Shown here piece by piece: positions 21,176 through 29,958 of a stretch of 64,000 bases of DNA. Positions within the stretch are counted from its first letter, which is position 1, and each line of letters opens with the position of its first letter. The notes under the pieces are model-generated. The model was not told where the DNA came from. It saw only the letters and a program-made list of their open reading frames with translations, and did no database searches. The stretch is from NCBI RefSeq assembly GCF_014697545.1, contig NZ_JACJSA010000004.1:248001-312000 (forward strand). Direction: 5' to 3'. The position numbers were made by a program, and so were the translations under genes. This DNA is from Oscillatoria sp. FACHB-1407 (GTDB lineage: Bacteria > Cyanobacteriota > Cyanobacteriia > Elainellales > Elainellaceae).

Positions 21176-21559
21176 AGCTGTTAGCACTCATGCACTTGCA
21201 GCCTAAAACTTTGATCCCCTTTAACCTCCCTTGAAAAGGCTACCGTGTACACACAAATCCTCTCAGCCCCCAAATTCCCCAATCCTGGAGGACTTTGAGC
21301 CCTCGTCGAACCGCTTGACCCGACCAGCAGCACCCGGACTTAGAACCGATGCGAAGCGCGTTCTTGGGTTAACTCAAACACCTTCTGCTAGGGGGTTTGG
21401 GGGAATTCCCCAATGCCTGGTTCTTCAATTATTTGGAAAAGAGCAGAGATCTGTATACACCGTAGCCTTGGTAAGGGGAGGTGCCGCAGACGGTGGGGTG
21501 TGTCTGTAGCAATAATTTCTAGAACTGGTATTAGGACAAGGGGCTTTGAATTGTCCTAA

Positions 21560-21657
21560 TACCAATTTGAATTGGCTTCGCTGCACATGATTCCGTAAGG
21601 GCGTTTCGCGAAACGCCCCTACCCAGGGATCTGCCACAATCAAACATTAAATCGGTA
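21560..21657. mobile_element. 98-bp MITE-like element, copy 1
   Basis: It is 98 bp from TACCAATTTGA to the inverted TTAAATCGGTA. The second copy (40603-40700) is in the opposite orientation and differs at only three positions by my alignment. The ends are imperfect inverted repeats CCRATTTRA flanked by TA on both sides, as expected for TA-target elements of the IS630/Tc1 type. The centre is the palindrome GGGCGTTTCGCGAAACGCCC. No coding capacity. Confidence 0.75.
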
Positions 21658-21701
21658 TAACAATGGTGGCTACGGCTATAAAAGAAGACTTTCAGCAAAC
21701 T

Positions 21702-21730
21702 AAAAAGCCAGAGTTTTCAAAACTCCGGCT
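21702..21730 (-). terminator. Rho-independent terminator of the site-2 protease gene
   Basis: On the minus strand AGCCGGAGTTTT pairs with AAAACTCTGGCT across a minimal loop and is followed by TTTTT. It lies 36 bp beyond the protease stop at 21766. Confidence 0.8.
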
Positions 21731-21765
21731 TCTACTTCTACAACGTTGTTCTCTTACAGAATCGC

Positions 21766-22884
21766 TTAAGCAGCTTGCTCGACTTCGGCGCGTTTTTGCA
21801 GCAGTTGCAGAATTGAGGCTTTCTCGACTAGTCCAACCAGAACGTTATTCTCCTTGAGAACAGCTAACACGGGGGTTGTTTGATCGTCTAGCAAATTGAT
21901 TACATCCAACAAAGGTTGATCCGATGGGACAGTGGATAGTTGCTCAATGGGGTGGGTCAGCGATCGCACCTGAATATCCCACCAGTCATTTGTCGGAATG
22001 GTCTTCAAGTCCTCAACTCGGATCTCACCGACCAATTGCCCTTCTTCATTAGTCACCAGAAACTTTTGCCATTGGCGATCGCTCCCGATGATGTGATTGT
22101 TGACAAACTCCCGCAGAGAGCTATCAGCCGCAATGATGGGGCTATCGGGATAAACTGCATCTGCTGCTGTTAGACCGCTCAACTGCTCCTGAATCGTTGC
22201 GGTTTGGGCAGAACGTCCGGCATTTTGTAGTAAGAATAAACCAATCAAAATAGTCCAGAAGCTACCAATATTGGTAAAGCCCAAAACCGACGCCAGACCT
22301 ACACCAATTCCTAACCAGCCAAACACCTGACCCACCGCACTTGCGAAGGCGACCCCTTTGTAAGGTTTGCCTGTGATCTTCCAGACGATCGACTTCAGCA
22401 CATTGCCCCCATCCAGTGGCAACCCTGGAATCAGGTTAAACAGCCCCAATGCCAGGTTGATGTAAGCCAGAGTACCGAGAATATAGGCGATCGCACCGGA
22501 AATCGGAGTGAAGTAAATAATCGCGTTAAATAGCCCAAAGAAGAAGAAGCTAACCAGTGGACCTGCGATCGCCACCTGAAACGCTTGTCCTGGGGTTTTG
22601 GATTCCTCACCCAGGCTCGCCAGTCCACCAAAAATAAACAGGGTAATCGAGTTGACCGGAATGCCCTGACGCAGGGCAACCAGGCTATGACCCAACTCAT
22701 GCGCCAGCACAGAGGCAAACAACAGCAACGCCGTTGCCAAACCCAACACCCAGGCGATCGCCCCCAACTGTGGAAACTCCAGAGGGCCAAGCTGCCAGGT
22801 GACGAGTGCCAACACGAGAAACCACGAGGGGTTAATAAAGAAGGGGATGCCAAACAAGTTGCCGACACGTAAGTTGCCGTCCAT
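21766..22884 (-). CDS. Site-2 protease family (M50B) membrane metalloprotease with CBS domains
   Basis: A 372-residue intramembrane zinc protease. The zinc motif HELGH lies at residues 62-66 in a hydrophobic helix, and the second metal motif NLIPGLPLDGG has its Asp at 158. About six membrane helices fill residues 15-220. Residues about 230-365 form a CBS pair (LVTNEEGQLVGEIRVEDL, then VLAVLKENNVLVGLVEKASI), a likely adenylate-sensing regulatory module. Such proteases cut membrane-bound regulators such as anti-sigma factors. Its own terminator follows. No anti-sigma or sigma factor is adjacent. Confidence 0.92.
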   Translation of the reverse strand: MDGNLRVGNLFGIPFFINPSWFLVLALVTWQLGPLEFPQLGAIAWVLGLATALLLFASVLAHELGHSLVALRQGIPVNSITLFIFGGLASLGEESKTPGQAFQVAIAGPLVSFFFFGLFNAIIYFTPISGAIAYILGTLAYINLALGLFNLIPGLPLDGGNVLKSIVWKITGKPYKGVAFASAVGQVFGWLGIGVGLASVLGFTNIGSFWTILIGLFLLQNAGRSAQTATIQEQLSGLTAADAVYPDSPIIAADSSLREFVNNHIIGSDRQWQKFLVTNEEGQLVGEIRVEDLKTIPTNDWWDIQVRSLTHPIEQLSTVPSDQPLLDVINLLDDQTTPVLAVLKENNVLVGLVEKASILQLLQKRAEVEQAA

Positions 22885-23389
22885 GCCATTACCTCAAACG
22901 CGGCGTGAGTATTTTCGTCTCTATCAGACTATATCCCTGATCGTAACGGAGTATCACAAGTGCCTTTATCCCCCTAGTGGATGTGAATACCGCCCTACTC
23001 AGGTCGGGATTTCCCCTTACTCTAAAGTGATAGAGACACTGATGCATGAGAGTATCTTACCGGGAATAGCAATGCAAGTAAGTCAGGTTTCGCTGACGGA
23101 ATCAGGATCAGGAAACCGTTGATTCATAGAAAATTTCATGGGGCGTTGCTGAGCTTGGGGATGAATGAGCCGCGAGCAGGATGCTCGCACTGGTTTAAGC
23201 GATTCACCTGAAAGGAGTGTGAGCATCTCGCTCACGTCTGTGTCAAAGTCCAATCGAATACAAATGCAGTTCAATACAAATGCCGTGATGAGTGCGAATA
23301 CTGCGGATATACCGTGTTCACAAACAATTTGTAAACACTGTATAACTGTGATGGCAATGTTTAATGGTTGAACCAGGGTGGACTGACGG
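22885..23389. other. Intergenic region between the protease and AraC-type genes
   Basis: No gene is seen. The left part serves as the leader of the protease (minus strand). A one-ended copy of the roughly 130-bp element lies at 23141-23250. The 140 bp before the regulator start are AT-rich, with short repeats of AATACAAATGC and TGTAAACACTGTATAAC, possible promoter or operator material. Confidence 0.5.
23141..23250 (+). mobile_element. 130-bp MITE-like element, copy 1 (truncated at the right end)
   Basis: It starts GGGCGTTGCTGA and matches copies 2 (36542) and 3 (37518) through GGGGATGAATGAG, CGCGAGCAGGATGCTCGC and GTGTGAGCxTCTCGCTCAC. The right terminal repeat TCAGCAACGCC is missing; after GTCTGTGTCAAAG the sequence is unrelated. 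Confidence 0.65.
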
Positions 23390-24250
23390 ATGCGATCGCC
23401 CACAGATTCTCTCCACTATCAGGTCATTTCGCCCCATCCGCTGTTAGCCCCTTACATTGCCTGCTATTGGATCTTACGAACGACGGTAGAACATCCAGCC
23501 CGTCATGAACTGATCCTGCCAGACGGCTATGCGGAACTGATCTTGAACTATGGCAGGGCTTATTCCTGGTATGACCAACAGCGAGGAGCCAACCAGGAGA
23601 TACAAACGGTTCATCTGATTGGTGAACGAGATGCGTCCATTCTGGTGGAACTGGGTGGAGGCATTGATCAAGTTGGCGTGAAGTTTAAGCCTCTGGGATT
23701 GTTCTCATTGGTGCGGCAACCGTTGGATGAGTTCGCTAATCAAATCGCCAGTCCTCATGAGCTCAGTGATTCCTCCATTCAGGAGCTATACGAACAAGTT
23801 TTTGCTACTACACCCGACTCAGGAAAAATTGAACGGCTGAATGCCTTTTTTATCCAACGACTGTTAGTTGTCGATCAGTTAGAACCCTTTATTGGTAAGG
23901 CATTACAGGTGATCTTGCGGTATCAGGGAAACATTCGCATTGAAGATTTGAAGGATCTACTGGACGTTCACTACAAAACATTGGAACGGAAGTTTAAGAC
24001 CTACGTGGGGATTAGCCCTAAAACCTTTGCTCGTATTGTCCGCTTCAAGAATACTTACAAACAATTTCATCGGATGGCTCAACGCGATCCATATTTTTTC
24101 CTGGATTTGGGTTACTACGATCAAAACCATTTCATTAAGGATTTTAAGTATTTTTTGCACACGACCCCGTCTGCCTATCTACGCAAGCAGCGATCGCTCT
24201 CTGATGAGATCGTGCGGCGAGGATTAGTCGAGCGATCGCTGAATTCTTAG
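23390..24250 (+). CDS. AraC-family transcriptional regulator
   Basis: A 286-residue regulator. The N-terminal domain (HYQVISPHPLLAPYIACYWIL, then LPDGYAELILNYG) is of the DUF6597 type common in AraC regulators. The C-terminal 90 residues contain the double HTH (GNIRIEDLKDLLDVHYKTLERKFKTYVGISPKTFARIVRF and DLGYYDQNHFIKDFKYFLHTTPSAYLRK). It sits 120 bp before the paoABC-like operon on the same strand and is the obvious candidate regulator of it. The inducer is probably an aldehyde or aromatic compound, by inference only. Confidence 0.9.
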   Translation: MRSPTDSLHYQVISPHPLLAPYIACYWILRTTVEHPARHELILPDGYAELILNYGRAYSWYDQQRGANQEIQTVHLIGERDASILVELGGGIDQVGVKFKPLGLFSLVRQPLDEFANQIASPHELSDSSIQELYEQVFATTPDSGKIERLNAFFIQRLLVVDQLEPFIGKALQVILRYQGNIRIEDLKDLLDVHYKTLERKFKTYVGISPKTFARIVRFKNTYKQFHRMAQRDPYFFLDLGYYDQNHFIKDFKYFLHTTPSAYLRKQRSLSDEIVRRGLVERSLNS

Positions 24251-24369
24251 CGTTTTTTATCGTCCTGTCCAAAATTTACTATCTTTCAATTCTGCAATTA
24301 CGGCATGGTGGAATTCATTCGTTCGCGAATCGTTTTCTCAGGTTCACTCATATTCCGGAGACATCAACC

Positions 24370-25095
24370 ATGCCATCGGATCATCAAAAACCGTCGGGAA
24401 CCTCTCGGCGCAGGTTCCTGGGACAAGCCCTGACCGCAGCAGGAACGGCAATCGTTGCGCCCAAAGTTTTAGATACGACTCCCGTTGCAGAAGCTCAAGA
24501 ACCACCCCCTGACCCCCATGCCCCCATTCAAGGCGAAACGCCCGTCACGCTGACGATTAATGGGCGATCGCACACTGTCTCCATTGAACCGCGTGTCACG
24601 GTATTGGATCTGTTGCGAGAACGGTTAGCACTCACCGGAACCAAGAAGGGCTGTGATCACGGACAGTGTGGAGCCTGTACTGTGCTGATCGATGGCGATC
24701 GCATCTATTCCTGTCTTGCCCTTGCCATCATGCAGGAGGGGCGATCGATTACCACAATTGAAGGGTTGGCGAGGGGTGAGCAACTCCATCCCGTACAAGC
24801 GGCATTTATTGATAATGATGGGTTTCAATGCGGGTACTGCACTTCAGGGCAAATCTGCGCGTCTGTTGCGCTGTTGGAGGAGATAAACCGGGGCTGTGCC
24901 AGTGCAGTCACCGCCGATCTGACTCGCCCACCGCAAGCGGCAACCCTATCGGAGGCAGAAATCAAGGAGCGAATGAGCGGCAACCTCTGTCGCTGTAGTG
25001 CCTATAACGGCATTGTCGCTGCCATCCAACAATCCGCCGGACAAACCCCGCCTTCCCCTGCCGCCACAATCCTCCTACAGGAGGCAGCAGGATGA
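24370..25095 (+). CDS. paoA: Periplasmic aldehyde oxidoreductase, 2Fe-2S subunit (PaoA-like)
   Basis: The small subunit of a molybdenum hydroxylase. It passes electrons from the Mo centre to FAD through two 2Fe-2S clusters. It is 241 residues long. A Tat signal (SRRRFLGQALTAAGTAIVAP) at residues 12-31 sends the folded complex to the periplasm. Cluster ligands are Cys95, 100, 103 and 115 (CDHGQCGAC block) and Cys154, 157, 207 and 209 (CGYC and CRC blocks). The stop overlaps the next start by 4 bp (ATGA). Among xanthine-dehydrogenase-like enzymes the Tat signal and the partner sequences point to the PaoABC (YagTSR) type. Confidence 0.92.
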   Translation: MPSDHQKPSGTSRRRFLGQALTAAGTAIVAPKVLDTTPVAEAQEPPPDPHAPIQGETPVTLTINGRSHTVSIEPRVTVLDLLRERLALTGTKKGCDHGQCGACTVLIDGDRIYSCLALAIMQEGRSITTIEGLARGEQLHPVQAAFIDNDGFQCGYCTSGQICASVALLEEINRGCASAVTADLTRPPQAATLSEAEIKERMSGNLCRCSAYNGIVAAIQQSAGQTPPSPAATILLQEAAG

Positions 25096-26084
25096 AGAAT
25101 TTTGCCTACGTCCGGGCGACTTCCGTAGAGAATGCCATCCACCAGGCATCTCGCGCTCAAAATGCTCAATTCATTGCCGGAGGAACCAATCTGGTCGATC
25201 GCCTCAAGGTTTTTCTGGATGACCCTGATCAAGTCATCGATGTCTCCCGTCTGGATTTGAAGCAGATTGAATCTACACCAACTGGCATTCGGATTGGCGC
25301 ACTGGCAACCAATACCGCCGTTGCCGACCATCCCCAGATTCGGCGAGAGTATCCTCTGTTAGCTCGTGCCATTCTGTCTGGGGCGTCTCAGCAGATCCGC
25401 AATGTGGCAACCGTGGGGGGAAATTTGCTGCAACGCACCCGTTGTCCCTACTACTCTGATCCGGTGTTTGCCTGCAACAAACGGCAACCGGGTAGCGGGT
25501 GTCCTGCCATTAACGGCGTGAATCGGATGCACGCCATTTTGGGAGCCAGTGATCACTGCGTTGCGGTTCATCCCTCGGATATGGGCGTGGCATTGGCGGC
25601 ACTGGAGGCAATCGTTGAAGTGGAGGGAACGACAGGCAGACGACAAATTCCCTTCCACGACTTTCACCGCTTACCGGGAGACAGCCCAGAGCGGGACACC
25701 AATCTGGAACCTGGCGAACTGATCACCGCTGTTCTGCTGCCCTCTGTTCCTTTTGCGAAAACGGGCGTTTACCTCAAACTGCGCGATCGCGCCTCCTATG
25801 CGTTTGCGCTGGTTTCGGTGGCAGCGGCGATCGAGGTCAGCGGGGAAAGAATTCAGAATGTCCGGTTGGCGTTAGGGGGAGTGGCACATAAACCCTGGCG
25901 ATCGCTCGCAGCGGAATCCTTCCTCAAGGGCAAACCCGCCACAGTTGAAACCTTTCAACAGGCAGCAGAAATTGTCTTACAGGGAGCGAAACCCCTGACC
26001 CACAACGGCTTCAAAGTGGAAATGGCAAAACGGGCAATCAAACGGGCTCTCACCATATCAGCACAGGGAGGAGGCATCACATGA
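25092..26084 (+). CDS. paoB: Aldehyde oxidoreductase, FAD-binding subunit (PaoB-like)
   Basis: A 330-residue FAD subunit of the CO-dehydrogenase-M type. Seen are the FAD segment FIAGGTNLVDRLK near residues 27-39 and QIRNVATVGGNLLQRTRCPYY at 101-121. Cys118, 128, 137 and 156 form the extra 4Fe-4S site that marks PaoB of E. coli. ATGA overlaps link it to both neighbours, so the three subunits are translationally coupled. It accepts electrons from the 2Fe-2S subunit and passes them to a periplasmic acceptor. Confidence 0.92.
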   Translation: MKNFAYVRATSVENAIHQASRAQNAQFIAGGTNLVDRLKVFLDDPDQVIDVSRLDLKQIESTPTGIRIGALATNTAVADHPQIRREYPLLARAILSGASQQIRNVATVGGNLLQRTRCPYYSDPVFACNKRQPGSGCPAINGVNRMHAILGASDHCVAVHPSDMGVALAALEAIVEVEGTTGRRQIPFHDFHRLPGDSPERDTNLEPGELITAVLLPSVPFAKTGVYLKLRDRASYAFALVSVAAAIEVSGERIQNVRLALGGVAHKPWRSLAAESFLKGKPATVETFQQAAEIVLQGAKPLTHNGFKVEMAKRAIKRALTISAQGGGIT

Positions 26085-28174
26085 GCAGCATCATAGGAAC
26101 AGCGGTCAGCCGAAAGGATGGGTTGGCGAAGGTGACGGGAACAGCGACCTACACCGCCGAACAGCGGCTTCCGGGGTTGGTGCATGGGTATCTGGTGACA
26201 GCGGCGATCGCCAAAGGACGAGTGCGATCGCTGGCGACTCAGGCAGCAGAACGATCGCCCGGTGTGATCGCCGTGATAACTCACCAAAACGCGCCTAAAG
26301 TCTTCCCCGTCACTAACGACTTCGCAACCAGCAAGCTCTACGAATCTCGTCCGCCCCTCTCAGATGACCAGATTCACTACAGTGGGCAGATTATTGGCTT
26401 GGTTGTCGCAGATACCTTCGAGCGGGCGCGGGAGGCTGCCCAACTGATTCAGGTGGAATACGACGTCGAAAGGGCGATCGCGGATTTTGCCCAGGGGAGT
26501 TTCCAAGCGGTTGAAAATCTGGAATTTCAAAAAGGGGAACCTGTTCCGGCAAGCGAATCTCCAACCCTGGAAGCAACCTACACCACCGCCACCGAACTGC
26601 ACGCCATGATGGAACCCCACGCCATCATTGCCCACTGGCAGAACGATTCCCTCACGGTTTACGAAGGGTGCCAATGGGTTGCGGCGGTTCAGCGCACCTA
26701 CGCGGAATTGTTTGGCATTCCCACCGAAAAGGTACGCATCGTCACGCCTTTTATCGGGGGTGGATTTGGGTCAAAGGCATTTCCCTGGTCGCACAGTGTG
26801 TTGTGTGCTGCCGTTGCCCGTCAGATTCAGCGTCCCCTAAAGCTGGTCGTCAGTCGCCGCCAGATGACTGCTAATACGGGACACCGTTCTGAAACGGAAC
26901 AGACCATCCGACTCACCGCAGAGGCAGACGGAACGTTGGTGGCGATCGCCCACACCGCAAAATCCGTTACCTCTCCCGTTGAAGCTTTTACCGAACACTG
27001 CACCAATATCACCCCCGTCATGTATGCCGCACCCCATGTGCATACGAGCCAAACCGTTGCCACCCTCAACATTGGTACTCCCACCTGGATGCGGGGACCC
27101 GGTGAAGTTCCCGGAATGTGGGCACTGGAATCGGCAATGGATGAACTGGCATGGCAACTCAACCTCGACCCCATCGAGTTGCGGCTCAAAAACGAAACTC
27201 AAACGAATCTGCGGAATGATCTTCCCTTCTCCAGCAAACATTTCGCAGATTGCCTGCAAGAGGGAGCTAAACGGTTTGGCTGGGAAAACCGCCCGTCCCG
27301 TCCCCGGAGCCTGACTCGTGACGGTCAACGAATCGGATGGGGAATGGCAGCATCGACCTTTCCCAGCTATCGGGGCAGGGCGTCGGTAAAAGTCCGACTG
27401 TTACCGGATGGACGGGTAAATGTGCTGACCTCCGCCAATGATATGGGCACTGGAGCCTATACCCTGGTGGCGATCATGGTGGCGGAAACCCTGGGTATAT
27501 CCGTGGACAATATCACCGTCGAAATTGGGGATTCCCTGTTTCCCGATGGCGGGTTGGCAGGGGGTTCGCAAATGACTGCTTCTCTCATGCCTGCCGTTCA
27601 GCAAGCCTGTCAAAACTTACTGAACTCCGGAAACTTTGCCACCGTTGCCGATGCCCTGCGGGAACTCCAGCGCACCGGACGGGCAGCCCTGGAGGCGACG
27701 GGCTCTGCGGCTCCCGGTGAAGAGGGGAAACAGTGGGCGTTTCAATCCTGGGGTGCCCATTTTTGTGAAGTGGCGATCGATGAGGAACTGGGACGGTTAC
27801 GAGTCACCCGTTGGGTCGCCGTCATGGATGTCGGACGGGTGATGAATGCGAAAGCCGCCGCCAGTCAGATTCGGGGTGGCGTGATCATGGGCATCGGGGG
27901 CGCGTTGATGGAAGAGTGTCTGTTTGATCCCAATCTGGGGCATCCAGTGGTCTATGACCTGGCAACCTACCACTACCCCAGCCATGCCGATATTCCGCGC
28001 ATTGAGGTCGTGTTTGTTGGCAAACCCGATCTCGCCTTTAACCCGCTCGGTGCAAGGGGTGCAGGAGAAATTGGCATTACCGGAGTGGCAGCCGCGATCG
28101 CCAACGCCATCTATCACGCCACCGGAAAACGGATTCGCAGTTTGCCGATAACGCCAGACAAGTTAATGGCATAG
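26081..28174 (+). CDS. paoC: Aldehyde oxidoreductase, molybdopterin-binding subunit (PaoC-like)
   Basis: A 697-residue catalytic subunit, expected to bind molybdopterin cytosine dinucleotide and oxidise aldehydes to acids. The N-terminal part carries the xanthine-dehydrogenase a/b domain (GTAVSRKDGLAKVTGTATYTAE). The Mo-binding part includes TPFIGGGFGSK, and the catalytic Glu lies in GARGAGEIG at about residue 663. GGAGG sits before the ATG. It is shorter than eukaryotic xanthine dehydrogenases and the right size for PaoC. It is followed 3 bp later by XdhC. Confidence 0.92.
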   Translation: MSSIIGTAVSRKDGLAKVTGTATYTAEQRLPGLVHGYLVTAAIAKGRVRSLATQAAERSPGVIAVITHQNAPKVFPVTNDFATSKLYESRPPLSDDQIHYSGQIIGLVVADTFERAREAAQLIQVEYDVERAIADFAQGSFQAVENLEFQKGEPVPASESPTLEATYTTATELHAMMEPHAIIAHWQNDSLTVYEGCQWVAAVQRTYAELFGIPTEKVRIVTPFIGGGFGSKAFPWSHSVLCAAVARQIQRPLKLVVSRRQMTANTGHRSETEQTIRLTAEADGTLVAIAHTAKSVTSPVEAFTEHCTNITPVMYAAPHVHTSQTVATLNIGTPTWMRGPGEVPGMWALESAMDELAWQLNLDPIELRLKNETQTNLRNDLPFSSKHFADCLQEGAKRFGWENRPSRPRSLTRDGQRIGWGMAASTFPSYRGRASVKVRLLPDGRVNVLTSANDMGTGAYTLVAIMVAETLGISVDNITVEIGDSLFPDGGLAGGSQMTASLMPAVQQACQNLLNSGNFATVADALRELQRTGRAALEATGSAAPGEEGKQWAFQSWGAHFCEVAIDEELGRLRVTRWVAVMDVGRVMNAKAAASQIRGGVIMGIGGALMEECLFDPNLGHPVVYDLATYHYPSHADIPRIEVVFVGKPDLAFNPLGARGAGEIGITGVAAAIANAIYHATGKRIRSLPITPDKLMA

Positions 28175-28177
28175 TCT

Positions 28178-29356
28178 ATGAACGAATTACAACGCATATT
28201 GCAAGCGGCAAAACAGCTTCAAAAGTCCCAAAAACGGGCAGTCCTGGCAACGGTTGTGCAAACAAGCGGTTCTGTTTACCGCAGACCGGGTGCCCGAATG
28301 TTACTGACTGACGATGGACAGATGATCGGTGCCATCAGCGGAGGGTGTTTAGAAAGCGACCTGCTGGAGCGATCGCGCCCCCTCTTTTCCAGTGGCGATC
28401 GCCTTCTGGTGCGGTACGACACCACCTCCAGGGATGACATCGTGTTTGGGTTTGGGCTGGGCTGTAATGGCACGGTCGATATTCTATTGGAACCGTTGGA
28501 CAACACCACGATTATTCAACAATTGGCGTTTATGGAAGCCTGTCTGAACACGTCGCAAGTCGGCGCGATCGCCACGGTCTTTTCTGTCGAAGGGTCGCTG
28601 GATGTGCAGGTGGGCGATCGCCTGATGATGAGCATCGATCCGCAATGCAACACTCTCCACAACACAGAAAATGTTTGCCGGGGTCACTGGCGATTTGCCC
28701 CGACGGAACTGTATGGAGACCTCTACAGAACCTTGATTGAACAAAAAAATCGCGTGCAGCCCTACGCATTCCCCACGGGAACGATTAACGTTTTGTTAGA
28801 CGTGATTCGTCCCCCGGTGCCCCTGCTGATTTTTGGAGCAGGACATGACGCGATTCCCGTTGTGGAACTGGCGAAACGATTAGGCTGGCACGTGACGGTC
28901 ATCGACCCTCGATCCGGATATGTGACCCCTGATCGGTTTCCTCAAGCCGATCGCCTGATCTGCTGCCAACCTGAACAGTTTGCAGACTATCACCATTTAC
29001 TCACTGCAAAAACCGTTGCAGTCGTCATGACCCATCGCTATCTCAGCGATCTGGCATTCCTTAAAGCCCTGATTCCGGCACGACTCCGCTACCTGGGGGT
29101 ATTGGGTCCCAAACACCGCATGCAGCGACTCTGGCAAGACCTTGCCGACCAGGGCATCATTCCCACCTCTCAGCAACGGCAACATCTGTATAACCCAGTG
29201 GGATTAGATCTGGGGGCTGAAACGCCAGAAGAGATTGCCCTTTCCATCATTGCTGAAATTCAAGCGGTCATCAGTGGGCGTTCTGCTCGCTTTTTGCGCG
29301 ATCGCGTCGGTTCTATTCATTCGTCCCAATCGCCATGTCTCGAACGGGTATCTTGA
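28178..29356 (+). CDS. XdhC/CoxI-family molybdenum cofactor maturation protein (PaoD-like)
   Basis: A 392-residue XdhC-family protein. These bind Mo cofactor, add the sulfido ligand with help of a desulfurase, and deliver it to the apo-enzyme. Seen are the N-terminal XdhC_CoxI domain (VLATVVQTSGSVYRRPGARML, then GAISGGCLESDLLER) and the C-terminal Rossmann domain (LLIFGAGHDAIPVVELAKRLGWHVTVIDPRSGY, then VLGPKHR). The position in the operon fits a dedicated chaperone for PaoABC. It overlaps mocA by 22 bp. Confidence 0.93.
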   Translation: MNELQRILQAAKQLQKSQKRAVLATVVQTSGSVYRRPGARMLLTDDGQMIGAISGGCLESDLLERSRPLFSSGDRLLVRYDTTSRDDIVFGFGLGCNGTVDILLEPLDNTTIIQQLAFMEACLNTSQVGAIATVFSVEGSLDVQVGDRLMMSIDPQCNTLHNTENVCRGHWRFAPTELYGDLYRTLIEQKNRVQPYAFPTGTINVLLDVIRPPVPLLIFGAGHDAIPVVELAKRLGWHVTVIDPRSGYVTPDRFPQADRLICCQPEQFADYHHLLTAKTVAVVMTHRYLSDLAFLKALIPARLRYLGVLGPKHRMQRLWQDLADQGIIPTSQQRQHLYNPVGLDLGAETPEEIALSIIAEIQAVISGRSARFLRDRVGSIHSSQSPCLERVS

Positions 29357-29958
29357 TTTTGGCAGCGGGAGCCTCTACCCGTCTGGGTCAACCCAAACAA
29401 CTGTTGGATTATCAGGGTAAGCCGCTGATTCAGCACATGGCAGAAGTAGCCATTGCATCAGGGGGGCAGCCAGTTGGAGTGGTTTTGGGAGCCTATGCAG
29501 CCGCGATCGCCCCCCACCTCATAAATCTAAACATCCACCTTACCCACAACGCACACTGGCAAACAGGAATGGCAAGTTCTATCCGGTGTGGATTACAGCA
29601 AGTTTTGCAGCTTGCGTCTGATCTAGAGGCGATTGTTCTCATGGTGTGTGATCAACCGTTTGTCACATCTCATCTGATTCAACAATTGATGACGGGTTAT
29701 CAAACGTCTAACTCTCTCATCATCGCCTCCGAATACGAGGACACGCTCGGTGTTCCAGCCCTTTTCGACAAAACACTTTTTCCAGAGTTAATGACCCTGT
29801 CAGGAGATCGGGGAGCGAGATCCCTGATGCGGCAATATCGCTCCTATTGCATGAGCATTGCATTTGCCCAAGGAGCGATCGATCTGGATACCCCCCACGA
29901 TCTGGATATTCTCTCCCACTCCCGCTGCTCCATCCCTTCTAACGTTTCATTTGCCTGA
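29335..29958 (+). CDS. mocA: Molybdenum cofactor cytidylyltransferase (MocA-like)
   Basis: A 207-residue nucleotidyltransferase. It should join CMP from CTP to molybdopterin to give the MCD form of the cofactor used by PaoC. Seen are the nucleotide-binding start ILILAAGASTRLGQPKQLL and the metal-binding VCDQPF. The length is right for MocA. It is the last gene of the operon and overlaps the convergent MFS gene by 20 bp. Confidence 0.92.
   Translation: MSRTGILILAAGASTRLGQPKQLLDYQGKPLIQHMAEVAIASGGQPVGVVLGAYAAAIAPHLINLNIHLTHNAHWQTGMASSIRCGLQQVLQLASDLEAIVLMVCDQPFVTSHLIQQLMTGYQTSNSLIIASEYEDTLGVPALFDKTLFPELMTLSGDRGARSLMRQYRSYCMSIAFAQGAIDLDTPHDLDILSHSRCSIPSNVSFA

Larger units (their letters stand above)
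20979..21765. other. Repeat-rich intergenic region
   Basis: No gene is seen in this stretch. It holds the palindromic element at 21107-21175, a G-rich stretch near 21380-21420 (GGGGGTTTGGGGGAATTCCCC-like), the 98-bp MITE-like element at 21560-21657, the segment TGGTGGCTACGGCTATA at 21664-21680 (the reverse complement of the left end of the element at 46599), and the terminator of the protease gene. Confidence 0.7.

Noticed and set aside
20979-21765. Short frames in the repeat-rich gap as genes.
   Set aside because: All run through repeat elements and change frame between blocks; none has a ribosome site or recognisable product.
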